Shown here: positions 1-7,490 of the stretch, piece by piece
Position numbering within the stretch: position 1 is the stretch's first letter
Layout: each line of letters starts with the position of its first letter
Source of the DNA: Burkholderiaceae bacterium
Lineage (GTDB): Bacteria > Pseudomonadota > Gammaproteobacteria > Burkholderiales > Burkholderiaceae_F
Assembly (NCBI GenBank): GCA_022843955.1
Contig: JALHMQ010000020.1
Span: 29,605 to 93,604, forward strand
DNA: 64,000 bases
Reading direction: 5' to 3'
Translations under genes and position numbers: made by a program
The notes under the pieces: generated by a model
The model's database searches: none
What the model saw: the letters and a program-made list of their open reading frames with translations, nothing else
Told to the model about the DNA's origin: nothing

Positions 1-2
1 CG

Positions 3-509
3 GAGCCCACGGTCATCGACGCGGCCTTCATGGACGCCGAGTTGGGAGAGCTGCAAGCGGTTGCTGCTGCGCTGGCAGCGTCGATCGAGCAGTCAACATT
101 GATCGAGAACACGCTGCAGTCGCATGTCGGTGCGGCCCAGGCGCTCGACCTGACGCCGCTGCGTTCGCTGCTGTCGCGCGCCCGCGCGGCCGTTGCCGAG
201 CGCATCGGCCGCCGGGCGGATGCGCCGCAGGTCACTGAGGGGGCGGCCGTCGGACCTGCTGCGGCGGTCGGCGCCCGCCCTGTCATGGCAGGCGACATTG
301 GCAGCCGCGACGACGTGATCCGCATGCTCGATGTCATTTGCGAGTACTACCGCCAGGCCGAGCCGTCGAGCCCGGTGCCGCTGATGCTCAAGCGCGCACG
401 TCGCCTGGTTCCGATGGGCTTTCACGAAATCATCGCCGACCTCGCCCCAGATGGCCTGGGGCAGGTGGAGAAGATCCTCGGCGTCAGCGGAAGCGATTCC
501 GCCAGTTGA
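3..509 (+). CDS. tssA: T6SS baseplate/cap protein TssA, C-terminal part (5' end outside window)
   Basis: The reading frame is open to the left edge, so this is the C-terminal ~169 residues of a longer protein; the ATG at 30 is internal. The tail carries the sequence PVPLMLKRARRLV followed by FHEIIADLAPDGL, which is the typical end of ImpA/TssA proteins (paired alpha-helices ending in a conserved LAPDG block). TssA proteins act at the baseplate or the distal end of the growing sheath and prime tube and sheath polymerisation. It is the first gene of the plus-strand T6SS block, and tssB follows after 21 bases with a good ribosome binding site (AAGGAG). The N-terminal ImpA domain and the TssA subclass cannot be judged because they lie outside the window. 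Confidence 0.87.
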   Translation, partial: EPTVIDAAFMDAELGELQAVAAALAASIEQSTLIENTLQSHVGAAQALDLTPLRSLLSRARAAVAERIGRRADAPQVTEGAAVGPAAAVGARPVMAGDIGSRDDVIRMLDVICEYYRQAEPSSPVPLMLKRARRLVPMGFHEIIADLAPDGLGQVEKILGVSGSDSAS

Positions 510-530
510 ACCTGAGCAAGGAGAAAAGGG

Positions 531-1046
531 ATGGCCAAGCAGAGCAGTCAGAAGTTCATCGCGCGCAACCGGGCGCCCCGGGTGCAGATCGAGTACGACG
601 TCGAGGTCTATGGCGCCGAAAAGAAGGTCCAGATCCCGTTCGTCATGGGAACGCTGGCCGATCTGTCGGGCAAGCCGGCCGAGCCGCTGCCCCCGGTGGC
701 CGACCGCAAGTTCCTCGAAATCGACGTCGACAACTTCGACGAGCGGCTCAAGGCGATGAAGCCGCGGGTGGCCTTTGCCGTACCCAACACCCTCACCGGT
801 GAAGGGAACATGAGTGTCGACATCACGTTCGAGAGCCTGGACGACTTCTCGCCGGCCGCCGTGGCGCGCAAGGTGGACTCGCTCAGCAAGCTGCTCGAGG
901 CCCGCTCGCAACTGCAGAACCTGCTGACCTACATGGACGGCAAGACCGGTGCTGAAGACCTGATCGCCAAGCTGCTGGCCGATCCGGCCTTGCTGCAGAC
1001 ACTCGCATCCGCACCCAAGCCGCAGGAGGAAAAAGGCAATGGCTGA
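531..1046 (+). CDS. tssB: T6SS contractile sheath small subunit TssB (VipA/ImpB)
   Basis: This 171-residue protein has the usual TssB length and hallmark sequences: an N-terminal RAPRVQIEYDVE, then PFVMGTLADLSG near residue 40 and KFLEIDVDNFDERL near residue 63. TssB pairs with TssC to form the cytoplasmic sheath that contracts to push the Hcp tube out of the cell. An AAGGAGAAAA ribosome binding site lies just before the ATG. Its last 8 bases overlap the start of tssC, so the two subunits are probably translationally coupled, in keeping with their 1:1 use in the sheath. Confidence 0.97.
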   Translation: MAKQSSQKFIARNRAPRVQIEYDVEVYGAEKKVQIPFVMGTLADLSGKPAEPLPPVADRKFLEIDVDNFDERLKAMKPRVAFAVPNTLTGEGNMSVDITFESLDDFSPAAVARKVDSLSKLLEARSQLQNLLTYMDGKTGAEDLIAKLLADPALLQTLASAPKPQEEKGNG

Positions 1047-2532
1047 CAGCAAACAGACCGCCGCGCAAGGCGGCACCTCCACCACCGTCGAGACCAGCGA
1101 TTTTGCGGCTCTCCTTCAGAAGGAGTTCAAGCCGAAGTCCGACAAGGCGAAAGAGGCGGTCGAGACCGCCGTGCGCACGCTCGCCGCACAGGCGCTGGTC
1201 GACACGCAACTCGTCTCCGACGACGTGCTCAAGACGATCGAGTCGATGGTGGCTGCGATCGACGCCAAGCTGTCCGAGCAGCTGAACCTGATCCTGCACA
1301 ACCCGGACTTCCAGGCGCTCGAATCGGCCTGGCGTGGCCTGAGCTACCTGGTCTCCAACACCGAGAGCGATGAAATGCTCAAGGTGAAGGTGATGAACAT
1401 CTCCAAGGGCGAGATGCACAAGACGCTGCGCAAGTTCAAGGGCGCGGCGTGGGACCAGAGCCCGGTGTTCAAGAAGATCTACGAGGAGGAGTACGGCCAG
1501 TTCGGCGGCGAGCCCTTCGGTGCGCTGGTGGCCGACTACTACTTCGACCACAGCGCCCCCGACGTGGAGTTGCTTGGCCAGTTGGGCCAGATCTGCGCCG
1601 CCTCGCATACGCCGCTGATCGCGGGTGCCGATCCCACGGTGCTGCTGATGGATTCGTGGCAGGAACTGGCCAACCCGCGTGATCTCACCAAGATCTTCTC
1701 CACGCCGGAACACGCGGCCTGGCGTTCGCTGCGTGAGTCCGAAGACAGCCGCTACATCGGCCTGGCGATGCCACGCTTCCTGGCGCGCGCGCCCTACGGT
1801 GCCAAGACCAACCCGGTCGAGGAGTTCGCGTTCGAGGAGCAGACCGACGGCGACTCCAAGAAGTACGCCTGGGCCAATGCCTCGTATGCGATGGCAGTCA
1901 ACATCAACCGCTCGTTCAAGGAGTTCGGCTGGTGTTCGCGCATCCGCGGCATCGAGTCCGGCGGTGCGGTGGAGAACCTGCCGGTGCATTCGTTCCCCAC
2001 CGATGATGGCGGCGTCGACATGAAGTGCCCCACGGAGATCGCCATCAGCGACCGCCGCGAGGCCGAGCTGGCGAAGAACGGGTTCATGCCGCTGGTTCAC
2101 AAGAAGAACACCGACTTCGCGGCGTTCATCGGTGCGCAGTCGCTGCACAAGCCTGCCGAGTACAGCGACCCGGACGCCACCGCCAACGCCAACCTCGGAG
2201 CGCGCCTGCCGTATCTGTTCGCGGTGTGCCGCTTCGCGCATTACCTGAAGTGCATCGTGCGCGACAAGATCGGCTCGTTCAAGGAGAAGGACGACATGTC
2301 GGTGTGGCTCAACAACTGGATCAACCAGTACGTCGAGCACAACCCGGCCACCGCGACCGAGATCGACAAGTCACGCAAGCCGCTGGCAGGAGCCGAGGTT
2401 GTGGTCGAGGAGATCGAAGGCAATCCCGGCTACTACAGCTCCAAGTTCTATCTGCGTCCGCACTATCAACTGGAAGGCCTGACCGTGTCGCTGCGGCTGG
2501 TTTCCAAGCTGCCTTCCGGCAAGGCAGCGTAA
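1039..2532 (+). CDS. tssC: T6SS contractile sheath large subunit TssC (VipB/ImpC)
   Basis: This is a 497-residue protein, the normal length for TssC. Family landmarks include the helix NPDFQALESAWRGLSYLV near residue 90, the FGALVADYYFD segment, and the C-terminal half with GFMPLVHKKNTDFAAFIGAQS and LYLFAV-type sheath core sequence. TssC forms the outer layer of the sheath and exposes the ClpV-binding surface used when contracted sheaths are recycled. The start codon lies inside the end of tssB and is preceded by AGGAGGAAAAA, a very strong ribosome binding site. hcp follows after 50 bases. Confidence 0.97.
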   Translation: MADSKQTAAQGGTSTTVETSDFAALLQKEFKPKSDKAKEAVETAVRTLAAQALVDTQLVSDDVLKTIESMVAAIDAKLSEQLNLILHNPDFQALESAWRGLSYLVSNTESDEMLKVKVMNISKGEMHKTLRKFKGAAWDQSPVFKKIYEEEYGQFGGEPFGALVADYYFDHSAPDVELLGQLGQICAASHTPLIAGADPTVLLMDSWQELANPRDLTKIFSTPEHAAWRSLRESEDSRYIGLAMPRFLARAPYGAKTNPVEEFAFEEQTDGDSKKYAWANASYAMAVNINRSFKEFGWCSRIRGIESGGAVENLPVHSFPTDDGGVDMKCPTEIAISDRREAELAKNGFMPLVHKKNTDFAAFIGAQSLHKPAEYSDPDATANANLGARLPYLFAVCRFAHYLKCIVRDKIGSFKEKDDMSVWLNNWINQYVEHNPATATEIDKSRKPLAGAEVVVEEIEGNPGYYSSKFYLRPHYQLEGLTVSLRLVSKLPSGKAA

Positions 2533-2582
2533 TCGGCAGCGACAAGCGCTAGTCAACCAAACCAAACACAAGAGGCAACGAG

Positions 2583-3062
2583 ATGATTCTTCTGAAATTT
2601 GCGACTGAGATCAAAGGCACCTCTCAAGTAGAGGCTCACAAAGACTGGATCGAGCTGGGGAGCATCCAGCTTGGCGTCGGGCGAGCCATCTCCAATGTCG
2701 GCGGCAGTGCCGACCGCGAGACCAGCAATCCGTCGTTCTCCGAACTGACCTGCTCCAAGGCGACCGATATCGCTTCGCCGGAACTGTTCATGCAGGCGGT
2801 GTGCGGCAAGTCGCTCGGCAAGGCTGAAGTGCATTTCCTGAACACCGGCGGCGCTGACAAGAAGCAGCAGGTCTACCTCAAGATCGAACTGGAAGGCGCA
2901 ATGATCAGTGCCTACTCGGCCTCGAGCGGCGGTGATCGTCCGAGCGAGAGCTTCGGCATCAACTTCTCGAAGATCTCGTACCAGTACGACTCGTTCGACG
3001 GCTCCACGGTCAAGACCGGCACGCCGAAGAAGTGGGACCTGCAGAAGAACGCGACGTACTAG
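2583..3062 (+). CDS. hcp: T6SS tube protein Hcp (TssD)
   Basis: This 159-residue protein matches the Hcp family: an N-terminal lead into IELGSIQLGVGRAIS, a central FSELTCSKATDIASPELF, and the C-terminal strands ISYQYDSFDG and PKKWDLQKN. Hcp forms hexameric rings that stack into the inner tube, and it can also chaperone small effectors. It has the standard length with no C-terminal extension, so it is a structural Hcp and not an effector fusion. AAGAGGCAACGAG precedes the ATG. A 155-base non-coding gap follows, containing a GC-rich palindrome that may set the higher hcp level relative to the genes after it; that part is inference. Confidence 0.97.
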   Translation: MILLKFATEIKGTSQVEAHKDWIELGSIQLGVGRAISNVGGSADRETSNPSFSELTCSKATDIASPELFMQAVCGKSLGKAEVHFLNTGGADKKQQVYLKIELEGAMISAYSASSGGDRPSESFGINFSKISYQYDSFDGSTVKTGTPKKWDLQKNATY

Positions 3063-3217
3063 ACCGCCGCCCATCGGGCCGTGGCCTGCGCCGCGGCCCG
3101 GCCCGGGCCGGTGCGACCGACGTCTGCTGTCCATCGCGACCGGCCTTCCGACAGCGCCGTTCCTTTGTCCTGCCTCGCCATCGCGTGCGCTCGGCGGGGT
3201 TCTCTTGAAGCGATTCC

Positions 3218-4027
3218 ATGGCCGCGCTTGACCTCGCACGATCAGGGCAGCTGACGGAGGCTCTGGCCTCCCTGCAGCAGGAAGTCCGCCAGCAGCCGAC
3301 CCAGGCCAAGCTGCGCGTGTTCCTGTTCCAGTTGCTGGCGGTGCTTGGTCAGCATGAGCGTGCGCTGAACCAGCTCAAGGTCGCCGGCGAACTCGATCCC
3401 GCTGCGCTGCCGATGGTGCAGACCTACACCGAGGCGTTGCGCTGCGAACTGCTGCGGCAGGACGTCTTTGCCGGACGCCGCACGCCACTGGTGCTCGGAC
3501 AGCCGCGCGAGTGGCTGGCGCGACTGGTCGAGGCCCTGCGCCTCGACCACGACGGTGCACCCGCGCAGGCGCAGCAGCTGCGTGCCGAGGCGATGGACGC
3601 CGCCGACGCGGTACCCGGCGAGATCGACGGCGCGCCGTTCGCCTGGCTGGCCGACGCCGACCCGCGCCTGGGTCCGGTGGTCGAAGCGCTGCTCAATGGC
3701 CGCTACTACTGGGTGCCTTGCGAGCACATCGCGCAGATCAACATCGACGCACCGGCCGACCTGCGTGACACCGTGTGGATGCCGGCCGAGTTCACGTGGC
3801 GCAACGGCGGCCAGGCGCTGGGATTGATCCCGGCGCGCTACCCGGGCACGGTCGAGACCGGCGATCCGCAATTGCTGCTGGCGCGCCGCACCGACTGGCA
3901 GGGTGATGACGCCCTCGGCTGGCGTGGCCTGGGACAGCGCATGTTCGCCACCGACGTCGGCGAGTATCCGCTGCTGGCCGTGCGCACCATCCGCTTCGAT
4001 GCGCCGGCGGAGGTGGCCGGTGGCTGA
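3218..4027 (+). CDS. tagJ: T6SS accessory protein TagJ (ImpE family)
   Basis: The 269 residues start with a TPR-like helical repeat region (LARSGQLTEALASLQQEVRQ, then a helix with HERALNQLKVAGELDP). They end with an ImpE-type domain that includes NGRYYWVPCEHI near residue 160 and LRDTVWMPAEFTW near residue 182. TagJ is an accessory sheath-associated protein that binds TssB and, in some systems, ClpV, and is found in only a subset of T6SS clusters. Its last 8 bases overlap the GTG start of tssE. The upstream spacing of 155 bases and weak ribosome binding site suggest lower expression than hcp. Confidence 0.9.
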   Translation: MAALDLARSGQLTEALASLQQEVRQQPTQAKLRVFLFQLLAVLGQHERALNQLKVAGELDPAALPMVQTYTEALRCELLRQDVFAGRRTPLVLGQPREWLARLVEALRLDHDGAPAQAQQLRAEAMDAADAVPGEIDGAPFAWLADADPRLGPVVEALLNGRYYWVPCEHIAQINIDAPADLRDTVWMPAEFTWRNGGQALGLIPARYPGTVETGDPQLLLARRTDWQGDDALGWRGLGQRMFATDVGEYPLLAVRTIRFDAPAEVAGG

Positions 4028-4523
4028 GCTCACGCCGCGCGAGCGCCTGCAGCCGTCGCTGCTCGATCGCCTGACCGACGACGAACCGGGCCAGCAGCAG
4101 GAGTCGCGTGATCGACGCGTGCTGTCGATGCGTTCGCTGCGGCAGGGCGTGCTGCGCGACCTGGGCTGGCTGCTCAACACCACCGCCTTGTCGTCGATGC
4201 AGGACCTGTCGGCGTACCCGCACGCGGCGCGCTCGACGATCAACTTCGGCCTGCCTGACATGACCGGCAAGACCGCCTCCGGCATGGATGTCACCGAACT
4301 CGAACGCGAACTGCGCGACGCAGTCCGGGCCTTCGAGCCGCGCATTCTCGCCAACAGCGTGAGCGTGCGCGCCGTGTCGGCCGGAGGCGAGGCGCACAAC
4401 ACGCTGGTGTTCGAAGTCGAGGGCGAGCTGTGGGCGCAGCCGGTGCCCGAGCGCCTGTTCCTGCGCACCGAACTCGACCTCGAGGTCGGCGCGATCCGCA
4501 TCGCGGATCTCGAGTCGCGCTGA
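4020..4523 (+). CDS. tssE: T6SS baseplate protein TssE (gp25-like)
   Basis: This is a 167-residue gp25-like baseplate subunit. I chose the GTG at 4020 because it overlaps the tagJ stop in a GTGGCTGA arrangement, is preceded by GGAGG, and gives the expected N-terminus with TPRERLQPSLLDRL; a longer frame begins at 3903 but its extra residues are tagJ read in another frame. The family features are LLNTTALSSMQDLSAYPHA near residue 56 and the conserved SV(S)INFGLPD-like segment (STINFGLPD). TssE starts sheath polymerisation on the baseplate. tssF follows 14 bases later. Confidence 0.92.
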   Translation: MAELTPRERLQPSLLDRLTDDEPGQQQESRDRRVLSMRSLRQGVLRDLGWLLNTTALSSMQDLSAYPHAARSTINFGLPDMTGKTASGMDVTELERELRDAVRAFEPRILANSVSVRAVSAGGEAHNTLVFEVEGELWAQPVPERLFLRTELDLEVGAIRIADLESR

Positions 4524-4537
4524 AGGCGGAAGCGACG

Positions 4538-6424
4538 ATGGATCCAGTGCTCCTTCGCCACTACGAGCGCGAGTTGCAACACCTGCGCGAGATGGGCGGT
4601 GAGTTCGCGCAGGAGTTTCCCAAGATTGCAGGCCGGCTCGGGCTCGAGGGCTTCGAGTGCGCCGACCCGTATGTCGAGCGGCTGCTGGAAGGCTTTGCCT
4701 TCATGGCCGCGCGCGTGCAGATGAAGCTGGACGCCGAGTTTCCCCGCTTCACGCAGCACCTTTTTGAGCTCGTCTACCCGCACTACCTGGCCCCCACGCC
4801 GTCAATGGCGGTGGTGCAGATGCAGCCGGACCTGTCGGCCGGCTCGCTTGCCTCCGGCTTCAACGTGCCGCGCGGCAGCAGCCTGCGCAGCCTGCCTGGG
4901 CGCGGCGAGCAGGGCGCCTGCGATTACCGCACCGCGCACGACACCACGCTGTGGCCGATCGAACTGGTCCAGGCGCGCTACTTCCGCTACGGCGGCGAGT
5001 TCGGTGACGCCCAGCTAGGGGGGATCGACAAGGTGCGCGCCGGCCTCCGCCTGCGGCTGCGCAGCACCGCCGGGCTGAAGTTCGCGCAACTGCCGCTCGA
5101 CGTCCTGCGCCTGCATCTGCGCGGTAGCGACGCGTTGCCGATGCAGTTGTATGAGCTGCTGCTGGCGCATGCGGTAGGCGTGATCGCGCATCCGGCTACA
5201 GGCCCGGCCGCCGGCGTACACGCCCTGCCGGCGGCGGCAAGCGTGCGGCGCGTCGGCTTCGCCGACGAGGAAGCGTTGCTGCCTTTCGGTCCGCGGTCGT
5301 TCCAGGGCTACCGGCTGCTGCAGGAGTACTTCGCCTTCCCGCAGCGCTACCTGTTCGTCGACCTGGCGGGCCTGGGCACCGCGGTGCGCGCCTGCAAGGG
5401 CAATGAACTCGAGGTGATCGTGCTGCTCGACCGCAGTGATCCCGCGCTCGAACGCGTCGTCGATGCGGCCAACTTTGCGCTCTTTTGCACGCCGGCCGTC
5501 AACCTGTTTGCCCACCGGGCCGACCGCATTCACCTGAGCAACGAGCGTGCGGAGCACCAGGTCGTGCCCGACCGCACGCGGCCGCTCGACTTCGAGGTCT
5601 ATCAGGTCAAGCGCGTGACGGGCTTCGGCACCGGGCCAGACAGCGAGCGCGAGTTCCTGCCGTTCTATGCGTCGCGCGACCTGGGCATGCCGACTCCAAA
5701 TGCCGCCTACTTCTCGGTGCGCCGTGTGCGTCGAGTGCTGTCGGAGCGCGAGCGACGCCAGGGCGCGCGCACCAGCTACGTTGGCAGCGAGACGTATCTG
5801 TCGCTGGTCGATGCGCACGAGGCGCCGGCGCAGACCGGCTCGCGCCAGCTGGCGATCCAGACGCTGTGCACCAATCGCGACCTGCCGCTGTCGATGCCGC
5901 TGGGTGTCGGTGCCACCGACTTCACGCTCGACTCCGGCGCGCCGGTGGCGGCGATCCGCTGCGTTGCCGGGCCAAGCCGGCCGCAGCCGCCGCATCCGGA
6001 GGGCGAGGCCGCGTGGCGACTGGTCAGCCAGCTGTCGTTGAACTACCTGTCGCTGGTCGATGCGGATGCGAAGCAGGAGGGCGGCGGTGCGCAGGCGCTG
6101 CGCGACCTGCTGCGGCTGTACGCGTGGTCCGATGCAGCCCTGCTGAGGCAGATCGAGGGCCTGCGGTCGGTCGCCGCCGCGCAAGTCACGCGACGACTGC
6201 CCACCGCAGGGCCAGTCACCTTCGGGCGGGGTCAGCAGATCGCCATCACGCTGGATGAATCGGCGTTCGAAGGCAGCGGGGCGTTTCTCTTCGGCGCCGT
6301 GCTCGAACAGTTCTTCGCGCGCTACGCCTCGATCAACAGTTTCACGGAAACGCTGGTCCGCTCGCAAACGCGCGGCGAGATCATGCGTTGGCCGGCTCGG
6401 GTCGGGCAATGCAGGACGCTGTAG
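4538..6424 (+). CDS. tssF: T6SS baseplate protein TssF (VasA/ImpG)
   Basis: This 628-residue protein opens with the standard TssF start MDPVLLRHYERELQHLRE, followed by EFAQEFPKIAGRLGL and DPYVERLLEGFAFMAARVQ. Later landmarks are HYLAPTPSMAVVQMQPD near residue 86 and the C-terminal ARYASINSFTETLVRS. TssF and TssG form the baseplate wedge with TssE and TssK. I start it at the ATG at 4538; the frame is open further upstream, but those residues are the tssE tail in another frame. Its end overlaps the start of tssG by 16 bases. Confidence 0.95.
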   Translation: MDPVLLRHYERELQHLREMGGEFAQEFPKIAGRLGLEGFECADPYVERLLEGFAFMAARVQMKLDAEFPRFTQHLFELVYPHYLAPTPSMAVVQMQPDLSAGSLASGFNVPRGSSLRSLPGRGEQGACDYRTAHDTTLWPIELVQARYFRYGGEFGDAQLGGIDKVRAGLRLRLRSTAGLKFAQLPLDVLRLHLRGSDALPMQLYELLLAHAVGVIAHPATGPAAGVHALPAAASVRRVGFADEEALLPFGPRSFQGYRLLQEYFAFPQRYLFVDLAGLGTAVRACKGNELEVIVLLDRSDPALERVVDAANFALFCTPAVNLFAHRADRIHLSNERAEHQVVPDRTRPLDFEVYQVKRVTGFGTGPDSEREFLPFYASRDLGMPTPNAAYFSVRRVRRVLSERERRQGARTSYVGSETYLSLVDAHEAPAQTGSRQLAIQTLCTNRDLPLSMPLGVGATDFTLDSGAPVAAIRCVAGPSRPQPPHPEGEAAWRLVSQLSLNYLSLVDADAKQEGGGAQALRDLLRLYAWSDAALLRQIEGLRSVAAAQVTRRLPTAGPVTFGRGQQIAITLDESAFEGSGAFLFGAVLEQFFARYASINSFTETLVRSQTRGEIMRWPARVGQCRTL

Positions 6425-7470
6425 CCGATCCCGCGGCGGCCGCGGCAGTCGAGCAGGTGCTCGTCGCGCAGGTCGAGCGGCTTGATTTCTACCAGGCGTT
6501 GCGCCTGCTCGAGCAGGCGCATCCGGAACTGCCGCGCATCGGCCAGTCACAGCGGCCGCGCGACGACGCCGTGCGCCTGGGCCAGCAGCCCTCGTTGGCG
6601 TTTGCCGCGTCGATACTGGCGGCCTACGAGCCCGCCAGCGACACTCGGGCAGCACGCCTGCTGGTGAACTTCCTCGGTCTGCTCGGACCCAACGGTCCGT
6701 TGCCGACCCACCTGACCGAGTACGCCCGCGATCGCCTGCGCAACAGCGGCGACCCCACGCTGGCACGCTTTCTCGATCTGTTCCACCACCGCATGCTGTC
6801 GCTGTTTTATCGCGCCTGGGCGCAGGTGCAGCCGACGGTCAGTCGCGATCGTCCCCAGGACGACCGCTTCGCGACCTACGTTGCTTCGCTGTTCGGCCTG
6901 GGCCAGGACACGCTGCGCGCGCGCGATGCGGTGCCCGATGCGGCCAAGCTGCATTTCGCCGGTCGCCTCGCCGCGCAGCCGCGCAACGCCGAGGGACTGC
7001 AGGCGATCCTTGCTGAGTTTTTCAACGTACCGGTGGCGATCGAGCAGTACGTCGGCCAGTGGCTCGCGCTGCCGGTGGACGGGCGCACGCAGCTGAGCAG
7101 CCGCGCGCCGCACCTGTCGGTGAATGCGCAACTGGGTGCCTCGGCCACCCTGGGTGCGCGGTCGTGGCAGGCGCAGCACAAGTTCCGCATCGTGCTCGGG
7201 CCGCTGTTGCGCGATGACTATGAGCGGTTCTTGCCCGGCGGCGAGAGCCTGCCTCGCCTGACCGCATGGGTTCGCAACTATGTCGGCGATTCGCTCGACT
7301 GGGATCTGCAACTGATGCTGCGGCCCGAGTCCGTGCCGACTCTCGCGCTCGGTGGCCGCAAAACTGGCGTAGCGCGCGGCGCGCGCCTGGGCCTGACGAC
7401 CTGGCTGACCGGCCGCTTGGCGACGCGCCAGGTCGATCGCCTTCATCTTGTTCCGCGCAGTCTTCACTAG
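6409..7470 (+). CDS. tssG: T6SS baseplate protein TssG (VasB/ImpH)
   Basis: This is about 353 residues long, normal for TssG. It has the conserved VERLDFYQALRLLEQAHPE block near residue 20 (compare the family pattern of a phenylalanine/tyrosine pair followed by RLLE), and later the FLGLLGPNGPLPTHLTEYA motif and the FHHRMLSLFYRAW motif. These are diagnostic of ImpH/TssG. The start is uncertain: an ATG at 6409 overlaps the end of tssF, and a TTG at 6388 in the same frame is also possible. Neither has a clear ribosome binding site, so translation is probably coupled to tssF. clpV begins 20 bases after the stop. Confidence 0.93.
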   Translation: MQDAVADPAAAAAVEQVLVAQVERLDFYQALRLLEQAHPELPRIGQSQRPRDDAVRLGQQPSLAFAASILAAYEPASDTRAARLLVNFLGLLGPNGPLPTHLTEYARDRLRNSGDPTLARFLDLFHHRMLSLFYRAWAQVQPTVSRDRPQDDRFATYVASLFGLGQDTLRARDAVPDAAKLHFAGRLAAQPRNAEGLQAILAEFFNVPVAIEQYVGQWLALPVDGRTQLSSRAPHLSVNAQLGASATLGARSWQAQHKFRIVLGPLLRDDYERFLPGGESLPRLTAWVRNYVGDSLDWDLQLMLRPESVPTLALGGRKTGVARGARLGLTTWLTGRLATRQVDRLHLVPRSLH

Positions 7471-7490
7471 CGCTCTCGGAGAGCCGTTAC

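Noticed and set aside
93..1085. 330-codon minus-strand open frame opposite tssA/tssB
   Set aside because: Low-complexity, Arg/Gln/Leu/His-rich translation without family features; it mirrors the real genes on the other strand, as do many long antisense frames in this high-GC window.
883..2340. 485-codon minus-strand open frame opposite tssC
   Set aside because: Antisense shadow of tssC; no domain, and composition typical of reverse-strand high-GC frames.
5015..6766. 583-codon minus-strand open frame opposite tssF/tssG
   Set aside because: Antisense shadow; no recognisable motifs and the plus strand encodes clear TssF and TssG.
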